A stretch of DNA of 52,699 nucleotides from Armatimonadota bacterium (lineage in GTDB: Bacteria > Bacteroidota > Ignavibacteria > OLB7). Shown piece after piece: positions 10,458-19,575 of this stretch; positions within the stretch are counted from its first letter, which is position 1, and every line of letters starts with the position of its first letter. The position numbers were made by a program, and so were the translations under genes. Location: assembly GCA_020850315.1 (NCBI GenBank), contig JADZEY010000113.1, positions 1-52,699 on the forward strand, read 5' to 3'. The notes below the pieces were generated by a model. That model was not told the DNA's origin and did no database searches. It saw only the letters and a program-made list of their open reading frames with translations.

Positions 10458-10462
10458 GGAGG
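10458..10462 (+). promoter_or_regulatory. Shine-Dalgarno GGAGG that decides the start at 10468
   Basis: GGAGG lies 5 bases before ATG 10468. It is one of few clear ribosome binding sites in the window, and it excludes the in-frame TTG at 10456, which overlaps it. An 11-base T-run at 10381-10391 lies upstream between the divergent genes and may be part of a promoter region. Confidence 0.7.
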
Positions 10463-10467
10463 TACCG

Positions 10468-11280
10468 ATGACAACGCGCGACGCACGATGGAACACACCA
10501 CACAAAGGATTGATAGCCTTTGCACTGATGGCCGCATTGATAGTGCTTGGCCCAGCCCTTGCCGCAGCGCAACCGATCACCAAAGCGGTGTTGACCTTGG
10601 GAAACAACCAAGCAGGGAAAGTCCTAGAGTATCACTCAGGACAACGGTCAGGCGATGGAAGCGTACGCTACGAAGCAAAAATTGACGGCAACAGACGGGT
10701 TGTCACCTACCGTGCGCTCCCCAACGAAAAAGCATTAGTGGTAAGCATCGACGACGGCTCCGGCGGCGCGGCAATGAAGTATAAAGTACGTGCCGTTGCG
10801 GATGCAGGGGCAACCGATGCCGCGTTTACCTACCAAAAAATTGAGTGGGTAATCGAAGCTGCCGGACAAATTATTGCCCAAACAACCACTGATAAAAACG
10901 AGAAGGAGGTATTGCTATCGCTGAGGAAAGGAGCGCGATATGATGCCTACTCCATGGATGTTCTTCTGCATCTTCCCAGCGAAGTGGCTGCGCTTGACCC
11001 TGCGAACAACCAGCCCGGAGTTGAAGCTCAAGGGCTTTTTGGTAAGATTCTCAAATTTCTTGGCGGGCTTTTTACTGGCGGTGCAAAATGGCAGCGGGAT
11101 TGCCAGAAGACAACAGAGAAAATTTGCATCTGCTCGGCAGCATGTATGCAAACACCAGGAACACCCCCTGGGGATTGCTCGTGCGCAGACTGCTGTGGAA
11201 CTTGCTGCAGTGGAAGCTGCACCCAAGAGGAGCGCGTGGTGAAGAACTGCTCGCAAACCGTCAGCGTTGGGAAGGATTAG
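10468..11280 (+). CDS. Exported protein with a cysteine-rich C-terminal tail
   Basis: The product is 270 residues. A Sec signal peptide covers about residues 1-35 (hydrophobic 'LIAFALMAALIVLG', cleavage after 'ALAAA'). The middle region (about 36-190) looks like a beta-rich domain I do not recognise. A Gly/Phe segment ('GLFGKILKFLGGLF') follows. The last ~60 residues hold twelve cysteines, including 'CICSAAC', 'CSCADCC' and 'CCSGSC', with Gly, Ser and Pro between them. Such a tail could form disulfides outside the cytoplasm or bind metal; nothing in the sequence decides between these. The tail differs from the T9SS sorting domains seen elsewhere in the window. The gene appears monocistronic, is preceded by a clear GGAGG, and ends at a strong terminator shared with acs. 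Confidence 0.82.
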   Translation: MTTRDARWNTPHKGLIAFALMAALIVLGPALAAAQPITKAVLTLGNNQAGKVLEYHSGQRSGDGSVRYEAKIDGNRRVVTYRALPNEKALVVSIDDGSGGAAMKYKVRAVADAGATDAAFTYQKIEWVIEAAGQIIAQTTTDKNEKEVLLSLRKGARYDAYSMDVLLHLPSEVAALDPANNQPGVEAQGLFGKILKFLGGLFTGGAKWQRDCQKTTEKICICSAACMQTPGTPPGDCSCADCCGTCCSGSCTQEERVVKNCSQTVSVGKD

Positions 11281-11348
11281 GCTGCAAGCAGTAGGCAGCT
11301 GGGCTGCGCCGAGCCTTGCCCGCAGTACATCACACACATCACACAACA

Positions 11349-11397
11349 AAAGAAGGGTGAAGTCAATCCATGACTTCACCCTTCTTTGATTTTTTTT
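11349..11397. terminator. Bidirectional terminator between the Cys-rich gene and acs
   Basis: A perfect 17-bp stem (11349-11365 with 11371-11387, core GAAGGGTGAAGTCA) and a 5-nt loop are followed by T8 at 11390-11397. On the other strand the stem is followed by a short T-run, so it can stop both converging transcripts. Confidence 0.93.
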
Positions 11398-11435
11398 GGG
11401 GGCGACTACCTGCACCCACAAGGCTTTCCCCCTTT

Positions 11436-13496
11436 TTACTCCTCCTCCCCGGCACGCAACCGCTCCAGCGCGGAAAGGTCTTCCAGCGTGGTGACATCGC
11501 CGCTGATGCTTCCGGTGCTGGCGATTTCGCGGAGCAAGCGGCGCATGATTTTGCCGGAACGGGTTTTGGGGAGCGCGTCGGCAAAACGGATTTCATCGGG
11601 TTTGGCGATGTGACCAATTTCAGTCCCGACATGACTCCGCAGCACCTCTTTCAGTTGATCGCTGGGGGTTTTATCACTTTTCAGCGTGACGAACGCCACC
11701 AATGCGTTCCCTTTCAGCTCGTCGGGACGGGCCACCACAGCTGCCTCGGCAACGTCGCGGTGGCTTACCAGCGACGACTCAATCTCGGCGGTTCCCAGCC
11801 GATGGCCCGAGACGTTCACCACGTCGTCCACTCTTCCCATAATCCAGAAATATCCGTCGCGGTCGCGGCGGGCACCGTCGCCGGTGAAGTACCATCCTTT
11901 GTAGTTGCTCCAGTAGGTTTGGCGGTAGCGTTCGTCGTCGCCAAAAATTGTGCGAAGCATGGCGGGCCACGGATGTTTCACCACAAGAAATCCCCCTTCA
12001 TCCGGCTTGCAGGTTGTTCCATCCTTCCGGACAACATCGGCCATGATTCCGGGGAGCGGAAGCGTTGCCGAGCCAGGCTTTGTGGGGGTTGCGCCGGGAA
12101 GCGGTGAGATCATAATCCCCCCGGTTTCGGTTTGCCACCAGGTGTCAACAACCGGGCAGTTCCCGCCGCCAATCGTCTGCTGGTACCAAATCCATGCTTC
12201 GGGGTTGATCGGTTCGCCAACGGAGCCAAGCAGCCGAAGCGAGCGCAGATCATGCTTGCGCGGATGCCCTTCCCCCCACCGCATGAAGGCGCGAATTGCC
12301 GTTGGTGCGGTGTAGAAAATGGTGACGCGGTGACGTTCGATAATGTCCCAGAAGCGGTCGGGTTCCGGCCAGTTTGGCGCGCCTTCGTACATCAGTGTGG
12401 TGATGCCGTTCAGCAGCGGGCCATAGATCACGTAGCTGTGTCCGGTCACCCAGCCAACGTCGGCGGTGCACCAGTAGATGTCGTCGTCGCGGACATCGAA
12501 CACCAGTTTGGTGGTGTAGTGATTCCAGACCATGCTTCCGCCAAGCGTGTGGAAAATCCCTTTCGGTTTTCCGGTGGAGCCGCTGGTGTAAAGGAAGTAG
12601 AGCGGGTGTTCGCTATCCAGCGGAACAGCCGGGCAACGGTTGGGAACGGATTCCATCATCTGATGCCACCAATGGTCCCGCCCGGCGTTCATGGCCACGG
12701 GCGTTCCGGTGCGGCGGAAGACCACAACGTGCTGAACAGTTGGGCAGTGGGGCATGGCCAGATCCACTGCCTCTTTCAATTTCACCTCAGTCCCGCGTCG
12801 CCAGGCGGCATCTTGGGTGACGATCAGTTTGGCGTTGCTGTCGTTCATCCGGTCGCGAAGGGCTTCGGCACTGAAGCCGCCGAACACCACGTTGTGCGCC
12901 GCGCCGATGCGGGTGCAGGCCAGCATTGCGATTGCGGCTTCGGGAACCATCCCCATGTAAATCCCAACAGTATCGCCCGACTTCACCCCAAGCGACAGCA
13001 GGACGTTCGCAAACTTCTGGACTTCATGATGGAGTTGCCCGTAGGTCAGGGTCCGCTGCTCCCCCGGCTCCCCTTCCCAGATGATTGCCGCCTTTGTTTT
13101 GCGCCAATTTTCCACGTGGCGATCAAGGCAGTTGTAGCTCATGTTGGTTTTCCCGCCAACAAACCACTTGGCGAACGGAGCCTTCCACTGCAATAGCTTC
13201 CGCCACGGTTTGTGCCAATGGAGTTGGCTGGCCATGTCGCCCCAGAATCCTTCCGGGTCTTCTTCGGCGCGCTTCCGCAGCTTCTTGTATTCCCGCAACG
13301 ATTTCACCCTTGCGCCACTGCTGAATTGCTCCGGCGGCGGGAACAACCGTGACTCGTGCAAGACGCTGGTGATAACTTGCTCGGTAGGCTCGGAAGCCAC
13401 TGTTGAGGATGCTTTGGAAGCAGTTTTGGAAGCGGCGTTGGAAGCCGCCGCAGCCTTGCGGGAAGATTGTTTTGGGGAAGGTTGATTCTTCTTCAT
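11436..13496 (-). CDS. acs: Acetyl-CoA synthetase (AMP-forming)
   Basis: This enzyme converts acetate, ATP and CoA to acetyl-CoA, AMP and PPi. The 686-residue product carries all the signatures: the P-loop '[11 protein letters not shown]' near residue 302, '[12 protein letters not shown]', '[10 protein letters not shown]', the hinge region '[20 protein letters not shown]' with '[19 protein letters not shown]', and the C-terminal '[12 protein letters not shown]', whose lysine is the known acetylation site in this family. Start ATG 13496 is preferred over 13511; neither has a Shine-Dalgarno. A 40-residue Ala/Ser/Lys-rich N-terminal extension precedes the usual family start. It appears to be a single-gene transcript. 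Confidence 0.95.
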   Translation of the reverse strand: MKKNQPSPKQSSRKAAAASNAASKTASKASSTVASEPTEQVITSVLHESRLFPPPEQFSSGARVKSLREYKKLRKRAEEDPEGFWGDMASQLHWHKPWRKLLQWKAPFAKWFVGGKTNMSYNCLDRHVENWRKTKAAIIWEGEPGEQRTLTYGQLHHEVQKFANVLLSLGVKSGDTVGIYMGMVPEAAIAMLACTRIGAAHNVVFGGFSAEALRDRMNDSNAKLIVTQDAAWRRGTEVKLKEAVDLAMPHCPTVQHVVVFRRTGTPVAMNAGRDHWWHQMMESVPNRCPAVPLDSEHPLYFLYTSGSTGKPKGIFHTLGGSMVWNHYTTKLVFDVRDDDIYWCTADVGWVTGHSYVIYGPLLNGITTLMYEGAPNWPEPDRFWDIIERHRVTIFYTAPTAIRAFMRWGEGHPRKHDLRSLRLLGSVGEPINPEAWIWYQQTIGGGNCPVVDTWWQTETGGIMISPLPGATPTKPGSATLPLPGIMADVVRKDGTTCKPDEGGFLVVKHPWPAMLRTIFGDDERYRQTYWSNYKGWYFTGDGARRDRDGYFWIMGRVDDVVNVSGHRLGTAEIESSLVSHRDVAEAAVVARPDELKGNALVAFVTLKSDKTPSDQLKEVLRSHVGTEIGHIAKPDEIRFADALPKTRSGKIMRRLLREIASTGSISGDVTTLEDLSALERLRAGEEE

Positions 13497-13843
13497 TGGG
13501 CAGTATGCCAAGTTAGGTTATGCGGGGAACCAGATGCAGCGGCCAGCTTCTGAAGCGGTGTCATCCAAAGCAACTCTGGATAGCGGACTCTGCATCGGCC
13601 AGTGTCATGCGGCAAAGCTCCGATTTTCTTTGACGATCTTCAAACGGTTATTCAAGGACTTGGCCCCCCCGGTCTGTTATGCTCGTGAACGGGTTCCGCT
13701 TTCGCGGAAATGGCAGCACGAGCGGTGTCGCAAACGCCTCTTAAAAGTGTGGAAAATGCCTAACAACAGCGCACCTAAGGGAGGCAGGAAATTTTTGTTT
13801 TTACCGTATCGCAATTCCCGGCTATACCACAATGTCCAGTGGG
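13497..13843. repeat. Intergenic region with a 'GCTTTCGCGGAA' hairpin element
   Basis: This 347-bp gap has no credible gene. At 13681-13723 it holds a nested palindrome: outer arms GCTCGTG (13681-13687) and CACGAGC (13717-13723), inner arms TTCCGC (13694-13699) and GCGGAA (13704-13709) around TTTC. The inner part is related to elements at 27465-27490 and 45427-45472. Confidence 0.6.
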
Positions 13844-15073
13844 TCACTCATACAACAAATACTCCTCCCTCCTACCAATAAACCGATTCAATTCTACTAC
13901 CCAGCTGTCGGTGATATTGTTGAAGGAGACACCGGAACGTAACTGATGCTGTAGCTGATCCCCGCCGCAAACCTTGTTGAACATCACCCATTTTGAAGAG
14001 GTGTCGCTTGGGAATAATTTTCGCTCGGGATAGGCATCACGTAACGTGGTCATAATTGCTACGCAGGCGGTGAATGGGGCGGTGCGAAGATCGGAGCGGA
14101 TGATCTGCACGCCGTTGCAGACTTGACCGTTCGAGAAACCATAGAATGGTTTGTAGCTGGTTTTGCGGAACCAGACCCCTTCAACATCAAGGTTGTTCAG
14201 CTTGCTGGCAAATTCTTCTCCGTTCATCCAGGTTGCCCCCACAAGTTCGAACGGCAGCGTGTAGCCAATGCCGATGCTGATAACACCAAGCTCACCCAAC
14301 GCCCCGGTGACTGCGTAGGCAAACCCCGCTTCCGGCGTTGGGATGTGGGGCGAGGGGGGAATCCATTGCAGCCCCGTTTGCCGCCACGTCATCGAACGGT
14401 TCCAGCGCGCCATTTGCACGACGGAAAGCTCACACTTCACCCCGTTTGCCAACCACCCTTCCCCGTTGGCCATTAACGCAAGCTCGCCAACGGTTAGGCC
14501 ATAGACGTAGGGAACCGGGACGATGCCAACAAACGAGCGGTAGGCGGTATCGAGTACTGAACCATCCACAACATCGCCGCCGATTGGATTGGGGCGATCC
14601 AGCACAATCAGCGGAATGTTCGCCTCGGCGCATCCCTCCATCACTTTTATCAAGGTGCTGATGAAGGTGTAGCTTCGGACCCCGATGTCCTGGATATCAT
14701 ACACCATCACATCAATATCCTTCAGCATCTCCCGCGTGGGCTTCTTGGTTGCGCCGTACAGCGAATAGACTGGGATCCCCTGATACGTCCGGTTGGCGAC
14801 CTCATCGCCAGCCAGCACCGATCCATCAATCCCATGCTCCGGCGCGTAGAGTGCCGTAAGCTGGCAATGCTCGGTGGAGAGAAAGGCTTGGACAGTGGTT
14901 TGGCGGAAGTCCCGGCGAACACCGGTTTGGTTGGTGACAAGCCCAACACGCTTGCCAGCCACTGCCGCGAAGTTTTGCGCCACCAGAACATCAATTCCGG
15001 GAAGGGTTTGCGCAACGGCGGATGGTAGCGTTATGGCAACAGCAAGCAGCAAACAAAAAAAACGAGCAGACAT
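13844..15073 (-). CDS. namZ: NamZ-like exo-beta-N-acetylmuramidase (DUF1343/YbbC family)
   Basis: NamZ-type enzymes remove N-acetylmuramic acid from the non-reducing ends of peptidoglycan fragments. The frame extends upstream into the HAD gene in another phase, but the true start is ATG 15073, where a signal peptide begins ('MSARFFCLLLAVAITLP', cleavage after 'AVAQ'). This gives 409 residues, the usual size. Family motifs follow in order: 'GLVTNQTGV', 'LTALYAPEHGIDG', 'YSLYGATKKPT', 'DVMVYDIQDIGVRSYT' and 'LDRPNPIGG'. It begins 10 bp after the HAD stop, so the two genes are very likely co-transcribed; the HAD enzyme might act on a sugar phosphate from cell-wall recycling, which is inference. 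Confidence 0.92.
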   Translation of the reverse strand: MSARFFCLLLAVAITLPSAVAQTLPGIDVLVAQNFAAVAGKRVGLVTNQTGVRRDFRQTTVQAFLSTEHCQLTALYAPEHGIDGSVLAGDEVANRTYQGIPVYSLYGATKKPTREMLKDIDVMVYDIQDIGVRSYTFISTLIKVMEGCAEANIPLIVLDRPNPIGGDVVDGSVLDTAYRSFVGIVPVPYVYGLTVGELALMANGEGWLANGVKCELSVVQMARWNRSMTWRQTGLQWIPPSPHIPTPEAGFAYAVTGALGELGVISIGIGYTLPFELVGATWMNGEEFASKLNNLDVEGVWFRKTSYKPFYGFSNGQVCNGVQIIRSDLRTAPFTACVAIMTTLRDAYPERKLFPSDTSSKWVMFNKVCGGDQLQHQLRSGVSFNNITDSWVVELNRFIGRREEYLLYE

Positions 15074-15083
15074 TGTGGATCGG

Positions 15084-15773
15084 TTATTCGGAGATGAATG
15101 CATGAATGGAGCTATCGTCCAGAAGGGTTTCGGCCAGGTAGTCGGGGCTGTGCGTGCGAAGCTGATCCAGCGAAAGCCCGCCGGTTGCAACCGCCAACGC
15201 ACGCAGCCCGCTACCACGAGCACACTCGATGTCGCGATGGGAATCGCCGATGATGAGCGTTTGGCTGGGCTGGAACGAATGGCCGTGAAGCTGGGCAGCG
15301 CGGCGCAAGGCAATCGGGGGCAAGTGGTTGCGAACCGCCGAATCGGAACCATACGCGCCAACGGTGAAATACTTCTGCAGCCCGTGCGGGCGCAGCTTGG
15401 CGTTGGCTCCGCTGGCAACGTTCCCCGTTAGCAAGCCAAGATAGACGTTGGGAAGCTGCGCCAATCGCTCCAGCAGATCAACAACTCCGGGAAGAAGCTG
15501 GACGGTTTGCGGGCTCAGATGCCGCTCCCACTCTTCGGTGATGACCTGCTCAAGCTGCTGCAACCGCGCTTCGGCATCGTGGCGTTCCAGCTGAAGCTGC
15601 GCGGCGATTTCCAGAAAGATCTGCGGGTCGGTTTTCCCGTGAAGCTCCAACTCTGGAAGCTCATCGTGATGCCCCAACAACCGCGAAACCACCCCACCCA
15701 CCACCGCCCGATTCACAGCCCGCTGAACGCGAAGCAGTGTGCCGTCAATGTCGAATAGAAGGAGTTTGGGCAT
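15084..15773 (-). CDS. HAD-superfamily phosphatase, phosphoglycolate phosphatase-like
   Basis: The product is 229 residues with HAD motif I 'LLFDIDGTLL' at residues 5-14 (nucleophile Asp8), motif II 'LGLLTGN', and motif IV 'LIIGDSHRDIECARGSG'. A helical cap lies between motifs I and II. This arrangement matches the phosphoglycolate or MurNAc-6-phosphate phosphatase group; the substrate cannot be read from the sequence. The gene is 10 bp upstream of namZ on the same strand, which fits a role in cell-wall sugar recycling but does not show it. The start is ATG 15773, directly after a repeat-rich gap. Confidence 0.88.
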   Translation of the reverse strand: MPKLLLFDIDGTLLRVQRAVNRAVVGGVVSRLLGHHDELPELELHGKTDPQIFLEIAAQLQLERHDAEARLQQLEQVITEEWERHLSPQTVQLLPGVVDLLERLAQLPNVYLGLLTGNVASGANAKLRPHGLQKYFTVGAYGSDSAVRNHLPPIALRRAAQLHGHSFQPSQTLIIGDSHRDIECARGSGLRALAVATGGLSLDQLRTHSPDYLAETLLDDSSIHAFISE

Positions 15774-15976
15774 TGGTCAGTGGTCAGTGGTCAGTAGTCA
15801 GTGGTCATTATTCGACATTCGACATTCCACATTCTCCACTCTCCATTTCTTCGCGCCCTCCTTGATCGTGCTGCAAGCAGCAGATCGTTCCTCCCAAGTT
15901 TGGGAGGAAGTTGGACTGCGGCTCCCATTCTCCATTCCACATTCTTCATTCTCCATTCGACTTTCTGCTTCCCTGC
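15774..15976. repeat. Simple tandem repeats between HAD and ychF
   Basis: The gap starts with four or five imperfect GGTCAGT units (about 15775-15808). 'ACATTC/CCATTC'-type units follow at about 15809-15846 and again at about 15927-15962. A perfect 9-bp hairpin, TTCCTCCCA (15888-15896) with TGGGAGGAA (15901-15909), lies between the two blocks. There are no spacers of constant length, so this is not a CRISPR. Confidence 0.7.
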
Positions 15977-17071
15977 TTAAACATTGAATCGGAAGAACAT
16001 CACGTCTCCATCTTTCACCACGTACTCCTTCCCTTCCACACGGTACAGGCCGGCTTCTTTCACTGCTGGCTCGCTTCCCAGGCGGCGAAGGTCATCGTAG
16101 GATTGGACTTCGGCGCGGATAAATCCTTTTTGGAAATCGGTGTGGATCACCCCGGCGGCCTCCGGTGCGGTGGAGCCTTTGCGGACGGTCCAAGCGCGGC
16201 ACTCTTTCTCGCCAGCGGTGAAGTAGGTGAGCAATCCCAACAGGCCGTAGCCGGTGCGGATGATGGAGTTCAGCCCCGGCTCGGTTAGCCCAATCGACGC
16301 AAGGAAATCGGCGCGATCTTCTGCCGGAAGCTCGGCAATCTCTGCCTCAATTTTTGCACAGACCGGAACACACTTGAACCCACGTGACTCGGCGAACTGC
16401 CGGACGCGGTCAATCTGCGGGTTGCCGTTTACCAGGCCATCTTCGTCGGTGTTGGCGATGTACATCACCAGCTTGTCGGTCAGCAGGTGAAATTCGCGAA
16501 GCAGCTCCCGCTCCTTGTCGTCGCGCTGGAAGGTGATTGCCAGCTGGCCGTTGCCAAGATGCTGGCGCAGTTTGTTGGCCAGCTCAATCTCCTCAGCCGC
16601 CGATTTATCCTGGGTTTTCATCTTCCGTTGCGCCCCTTCAATCCGCTTCTCCACTGTCTCGATATCCTTCAGAATCAACTCCGTTTCAATCGTCTCGATG
16701 TCCCGAATTGGATCCACGCTGCCGTCAACGTGGATCACATTGTCGTCGCTGAAGCAGCGGACAACGTGCGCCACAGCATCCACCGTGCGGATATGCCCCA
16801 AAAATTGATTCCCCAACCCTTCCCCCTGCGCCGCGCCGCGCACAAGCCCGGCAATGTCAACAAACTCAATGGTTGTGGGCACTGTGCGTTTAGTGTTGAA
16901 GACGGTGGAAAGCCAATCAAGCCGGGGATCGGGAACGGGGACAACCCCAGTGTTCGGCTCGATGGTGCAAAACGGATAGTTCTCGGCAGCGATTCCAGCC
17001 GATGTGATAGCGTTAAAAAGCGTTGACTTCCCGACGTTCGGAAGCCCAACAATGCCACAGGCAAAACCCAT
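15977..17071 (-). CDS. ychF: YchF/Ola1-type ATPase
   Basis: YchF is a ribosome-associated P-loop protein of the Obg group that hydrolyses ATP rather than GTP. The product is 364 residues, the standard size. G1 is 'GLPNVGKST' (residues 8-16), G3 is '[16 protein letters not shown]', and the G4 position reads 'NTDE' instead of NKxD, as expected for the ATP-binding members. The C-terminal TGS domain ends '[17 protein letters not shown]', a typical YchF terminus. It lies 51 bp downstream of the SDR gene on the same strand. Confidence 0.96.
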   Translation of the reverse strand: MGFACGIVGLPNVGKSTLFNAITSAGIAAENYPFCTIEPNTGVVPVPDPRLDWLSTVFNTKRTVPTTIEFVDIAGLVRGAAQGEGLGNQFLGHIRTVDAVAHVVRCFSDDNVIHVDGSVDPIRDIETIETELILKDIETVEKRIEGAQRKMKTQDKSAAEEIELANKLRQHLGNGQLAITFQRDDKERELLREFHLLTDKLVMYIANTDEDGLVNGNPQIDRVRQFAESRGFKCVPVCAKIEAEIAELPAEDRADFLASIGLTEPGLNSIIRTGYGLLGLLTYFTAGEKECRAWTVRKGSTAPEAAGVIHTDFQKGFIRAEVQSYDDLRRLGSEPAVKEAGLYRVEGKEYVVKDGDVMFFRFNV

Positions 17072-17122
17072 AGGATAGCGTGCGTTGGTTGATTGAATGT
17101 TGGTTTGAAAACAGCCTGCAAT

Positions 17123-18028
17123 CTACCGCCCACCGCCACGCCGACGAAGCGTTTGCTGGAATCCATCTGTAATTGAGTGGGGTTCCCAACCCAGCTGGCG
17201 GAGTGCGCGGCAGTCCAGATCAATGTGGCTTGCGCCGCCAACGTAGCCAGTTTTTTGGCTTGCAGCCATCATCTTGCAAAGCGTGTGCGGTACGCCGCAG
17301 GCATCGGCCCACGCCAGCCCGAACTGGGCGCGGCTAAGGCACTGCTCCCCTCCGGCGTGAAAAATTCCCCCCCAAGATTCTGTGCGGATAATCGCTTCGA
17401 TGGCGGTGAACACATCTTCAACAAACAGAAAGGAGCGGAATTGGTCGCTGAAGAGCGGAGCCGGTTCGCCACGTTCCCAGCAGCGATCAATAAACTGGGT
17501 GAAGGAGTTGGTGTGGGGCGTTCCATCACCGAACATCACCGATGGGCGAATGATTGCCCACCGCCCGGCAGCCGATTGCACCGCCTGTTCACCTTGCAGT
17601 TTCGATTGGGCGTAGAGTGAGTGAGTGGGCGGGGCGGGAGCCACCGATTCATCAATCGGGTTTGGGCCGGAGGGAAGAAGAAGATCGGTGGAGAGGTAGA
17701 TCAGCGGAATATCATGGTTGGCAGCAACGGTTGCCAAATCATTGGTGCCCCGAACGTTGACGGCATGGAGTTGTTCGGGGCTGTTGTGAAGTTGCGGGCG
17801 AGCAAGCGCGGCAAAGTGAAAAACAAATGTCGGCTGGAAGCGGCGGATGATCTCGTGAATTTGGGTTCTGTCGGCAAGATCTAGCCTGACAGCAACCGCG
17901 CCGTTGTCGTGATGCAAGTAGTGAGGAAACGTATGGAACGTCCCAACGACGCTGTCACCCTGATTCGCGAAATACCGCACCGCATTCCAGCCGACAAAAC
18001 CTGAACTACCCGTTATCAACAGCTTCAT
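17123..18028 (-). CDS. NAD(P)-dependent SDR, dTDP-4-dehydrorhamnose reductase (RmlD)-like
   Basis: The product is an extended short-chain dehydrogenase of 301 residues. The Rossmann motif is 'TGSSGFVG' (residues 6-13), the catalytic Tyr/Lys pair is in 'YAQSK' (Tyr139, Lys143), and the catalytic Ser/Thr is in 'YLSTDLLLPSG'. The order and spacing match the RmlD-like branch, which reduces dTDP-4-keto sugars. No rml operon surrounds it; the thymidylyltransferase at 43165-44235 is 25 kb away. The real substrate is therefore open. Confidence 0.85.
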   Translation of the reverse strand: MKLLITGSSGFVGWNAVRYFANQGDSVVGTFHTFPHYLHHDNGAVAVRLDLADRTQIHEIIRRFQPTFVFHFAALARPQLHNSPEQLHAVNVRGTNDLATVAANHDIPLIYLSTDLLLPSGPNPIDESVAPAPPTHSLYAQSKLQGEQAVQSAAGRWAIIRPSVMFGDGTPHTNSFTQFIDRCWERGEPAPLFSDQFRSFLFVEDVFTAIEAIIRTESWGGIFHAGGEQCLSRAQFGLAWADACGVPHTLCKMMAASQKTGYVGGASHIDLDCRALRQLGWEPHSITDGFQQTLRRRGGGR

Positions 18029-18219
18029 TGGGGGCTTCTCACTTCTTTTGAGTAGTTGCGCTTCACTGGGGGAAGAAAGGCTTCAGGTGCTTCACCCCAC
18101 GCAGGTTTTCTGGAGAACCGACGTACACACGTTGGCTGACGTGCGGTTGGCTTGTTCTATTGTGTGCTTGAACAACTCACTGTACACCGTTGTTTCCCCG
18201 TTTGTGCAGGAATCCAACC

Positions 18220-19569
18220 TCACAACGTTTTGGTTGAGTAGCCCGATGCCCGCAAGCGGTTTTTCTGTTTATAGACGATGGTGATCGGTGCACCAACAAA
18301 GCCGTAGTGCTTGCGGATTACCCCCTCCAAAAAGCGGGTGTAGTTCTCCGGCACAAGCTCTGGGTAGTTGGTGTAGCACAGGAACACCGGCGGCGCGGCT
18401 TGCGGCTGCTGGATGAAATTGATCCGCAGATCGTGCCCCTTCACCGCAGGTGGTGGGTGGTTTTTAATCGCCTCCAGAATCACATCGTTCAGCTGGCTGG
18501 TGCTGATCCGTTTGTGGCGTTCGGCATGGACCTGTTGGGCAAGCTCAATCAGCTTCACCAAACGCTGGCGGGTGACTGCCGAGACGAAGGTGATGGGGAT
18601 GTAATCGAACGTCGGCAACGCCTCGTAAATCGCATCCTGGAACCGCTTGGAGGTCATGGTGTCCTTCTCCACAAGGTCCCATTTATTCACGGCAATAATC
18701 AGCCCTTTCCGTTTTTCGGCAGCCTCCACAATCACTTTTGCGTCCTGGCGTTCCAGTCCTTCAATGGCATCAATCACCACAATCGCAACGTCGCAACGCT
18801 CGATTGCACGAGTGGTTCGGATAATGGAGAACAGCTCCACCGATTCTTTCACCCGCTTCCGCTTCCGCAGCCCGGCGGTGTCAATCAGGGTGATCTCTTC
18901 GCCGTGGTAGCGCAGGGTGCTGTCAATGGAGTCGCGGGTGGTTCCGGCAATCGGGGTGACAATGGCGCGTTCCTGGCCCAGCATGGCGTTGGTGATGGAG
19001 CTTTTCCCAACGTTCGGCCTTCCGATCAAAGCGATTTTCAGCGGCCCCCCTTCCTCCTCATCGTTCATATCACTTTGGGGGAAGCCTTCGGTGACAATAT
19101 CCAGCATATCACCGATATGCCGCCCGTTCATTGCCGAGATGGGGTATGGCTCGCCAAGCCCCATGTTGTAGAAATCAACGGCTTCTTGGTCGTACTTCTC
19201 GTTATCGGCTTTGTTCACCACCAGCACCACTTTTTTGCCAGCGCGGCGGAGCATGACGGCGATTTCTTGATCAATGGAAGTCAGCCCGTCGCGGGCATCC
19301 ACCACGAAGATCAGTGAGTCGGATTCTTCGATGGCGATTTCCGCTTGCTCGCGAATGGCAAGCTCGAACACATCGGAGCTTTCCGGGACGAAGCCACCGG
19401 TATCCACCAGCGAGAATTTTTTGCCGGCCCACTCCGCCTCGCCATAGTGGCGGTCGCGGGTGACGCCTGGCTCGTTCTCCACAATGGCATCGCGGCGTTG
19501 CAGGATGCGGTTGAACAGCGTTGATTTCCCGACGTTCGGCCTTCCGACGATTGCGACTACTCGCTTCAT
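18220..19569 (-). CDS. der: Ribosome-biogenesis GTPase Der (EngA)
   Basis: Der has two tandem GTPase domains and acts in 50S subunit maturation. The 449-residue product shows G1 '[15 protein letters not shown]' (residues 8-22), G3 'DTGGF' and G4 'NKAD' in the first domain, and '[14 protein letters not shown]', 'DTAGLRKR' and 'NKWD' in the second. The KH-like C-terminal domain ('[15 protein letters not shown]', '[14 protein letters not shown]') is complete. The start lies 6 bp after the stop of the upstream lipoprotein gene, which suggests one operon of HIT, lipoprotein and der. Confidence 0.97.
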   Translation of the reverse strand: MKRVVAIVGRPNVGKSTLFNRILQRRDAIVENEPGVTRDRHYGEAEWAGKKFSLVDTGGFVPESSDVFELAIREQAEIAIEESDSLIFVVDARDGLTSIDQEIAVMLRRAGKKVVLVVNKADNEKYDQEAVDFYNMGLGEPYPISAMNGRHIGDMLDIVTEGFPQSDMNDEEEGGPLKIALIGRPNVGKSSITNAMLGQERAIVTPIAGTTRDSIDSTLRYHGEEITLIDTAGLRKRKRVKESVELFSIIRTTRAIERCDVAIVVIDAIEGLERQDAKVIVEAAEKRKGLIIAVNKWDLVEKDTMTSKRFQDAIYEALPTFDYIPITFVSAVTRQRLVKLIELAQQVHAERHKRISTSQLNDVILEAIKNHPPPAVKGHDLRINFIQQPQAAPPVFLCYTNYPELVPENYTRFLEGVIRKHYGFVGAPITIVYKQKNRLRASGYSTKTL

Positions 19570-19575
19570 TGGTTC

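Noticed and set aside
12132-13196. A 354-codon forward frame inside acs
   Set aside because: It is antisense to the clear acetyl-CoA synthetase and lacks any motif.
13534-13881. A 115-codon forward frame downstream of namZ
   Set aside because: It spans the hairpin repeat and overlaps the namZ 3' end; composition looks non-coding.
15774-15976. A CRISPR array
   Set aside because: The repeats are 5-7 bases long and adjacent, with no spacers of constant length and no cas genes.
17123-18028. Part of a dTDP-rhamnose operon with the thymidylyltransferase
   Set aside because: The two genes are 25 kb apart and no rmlB or rmlC is visible between them.
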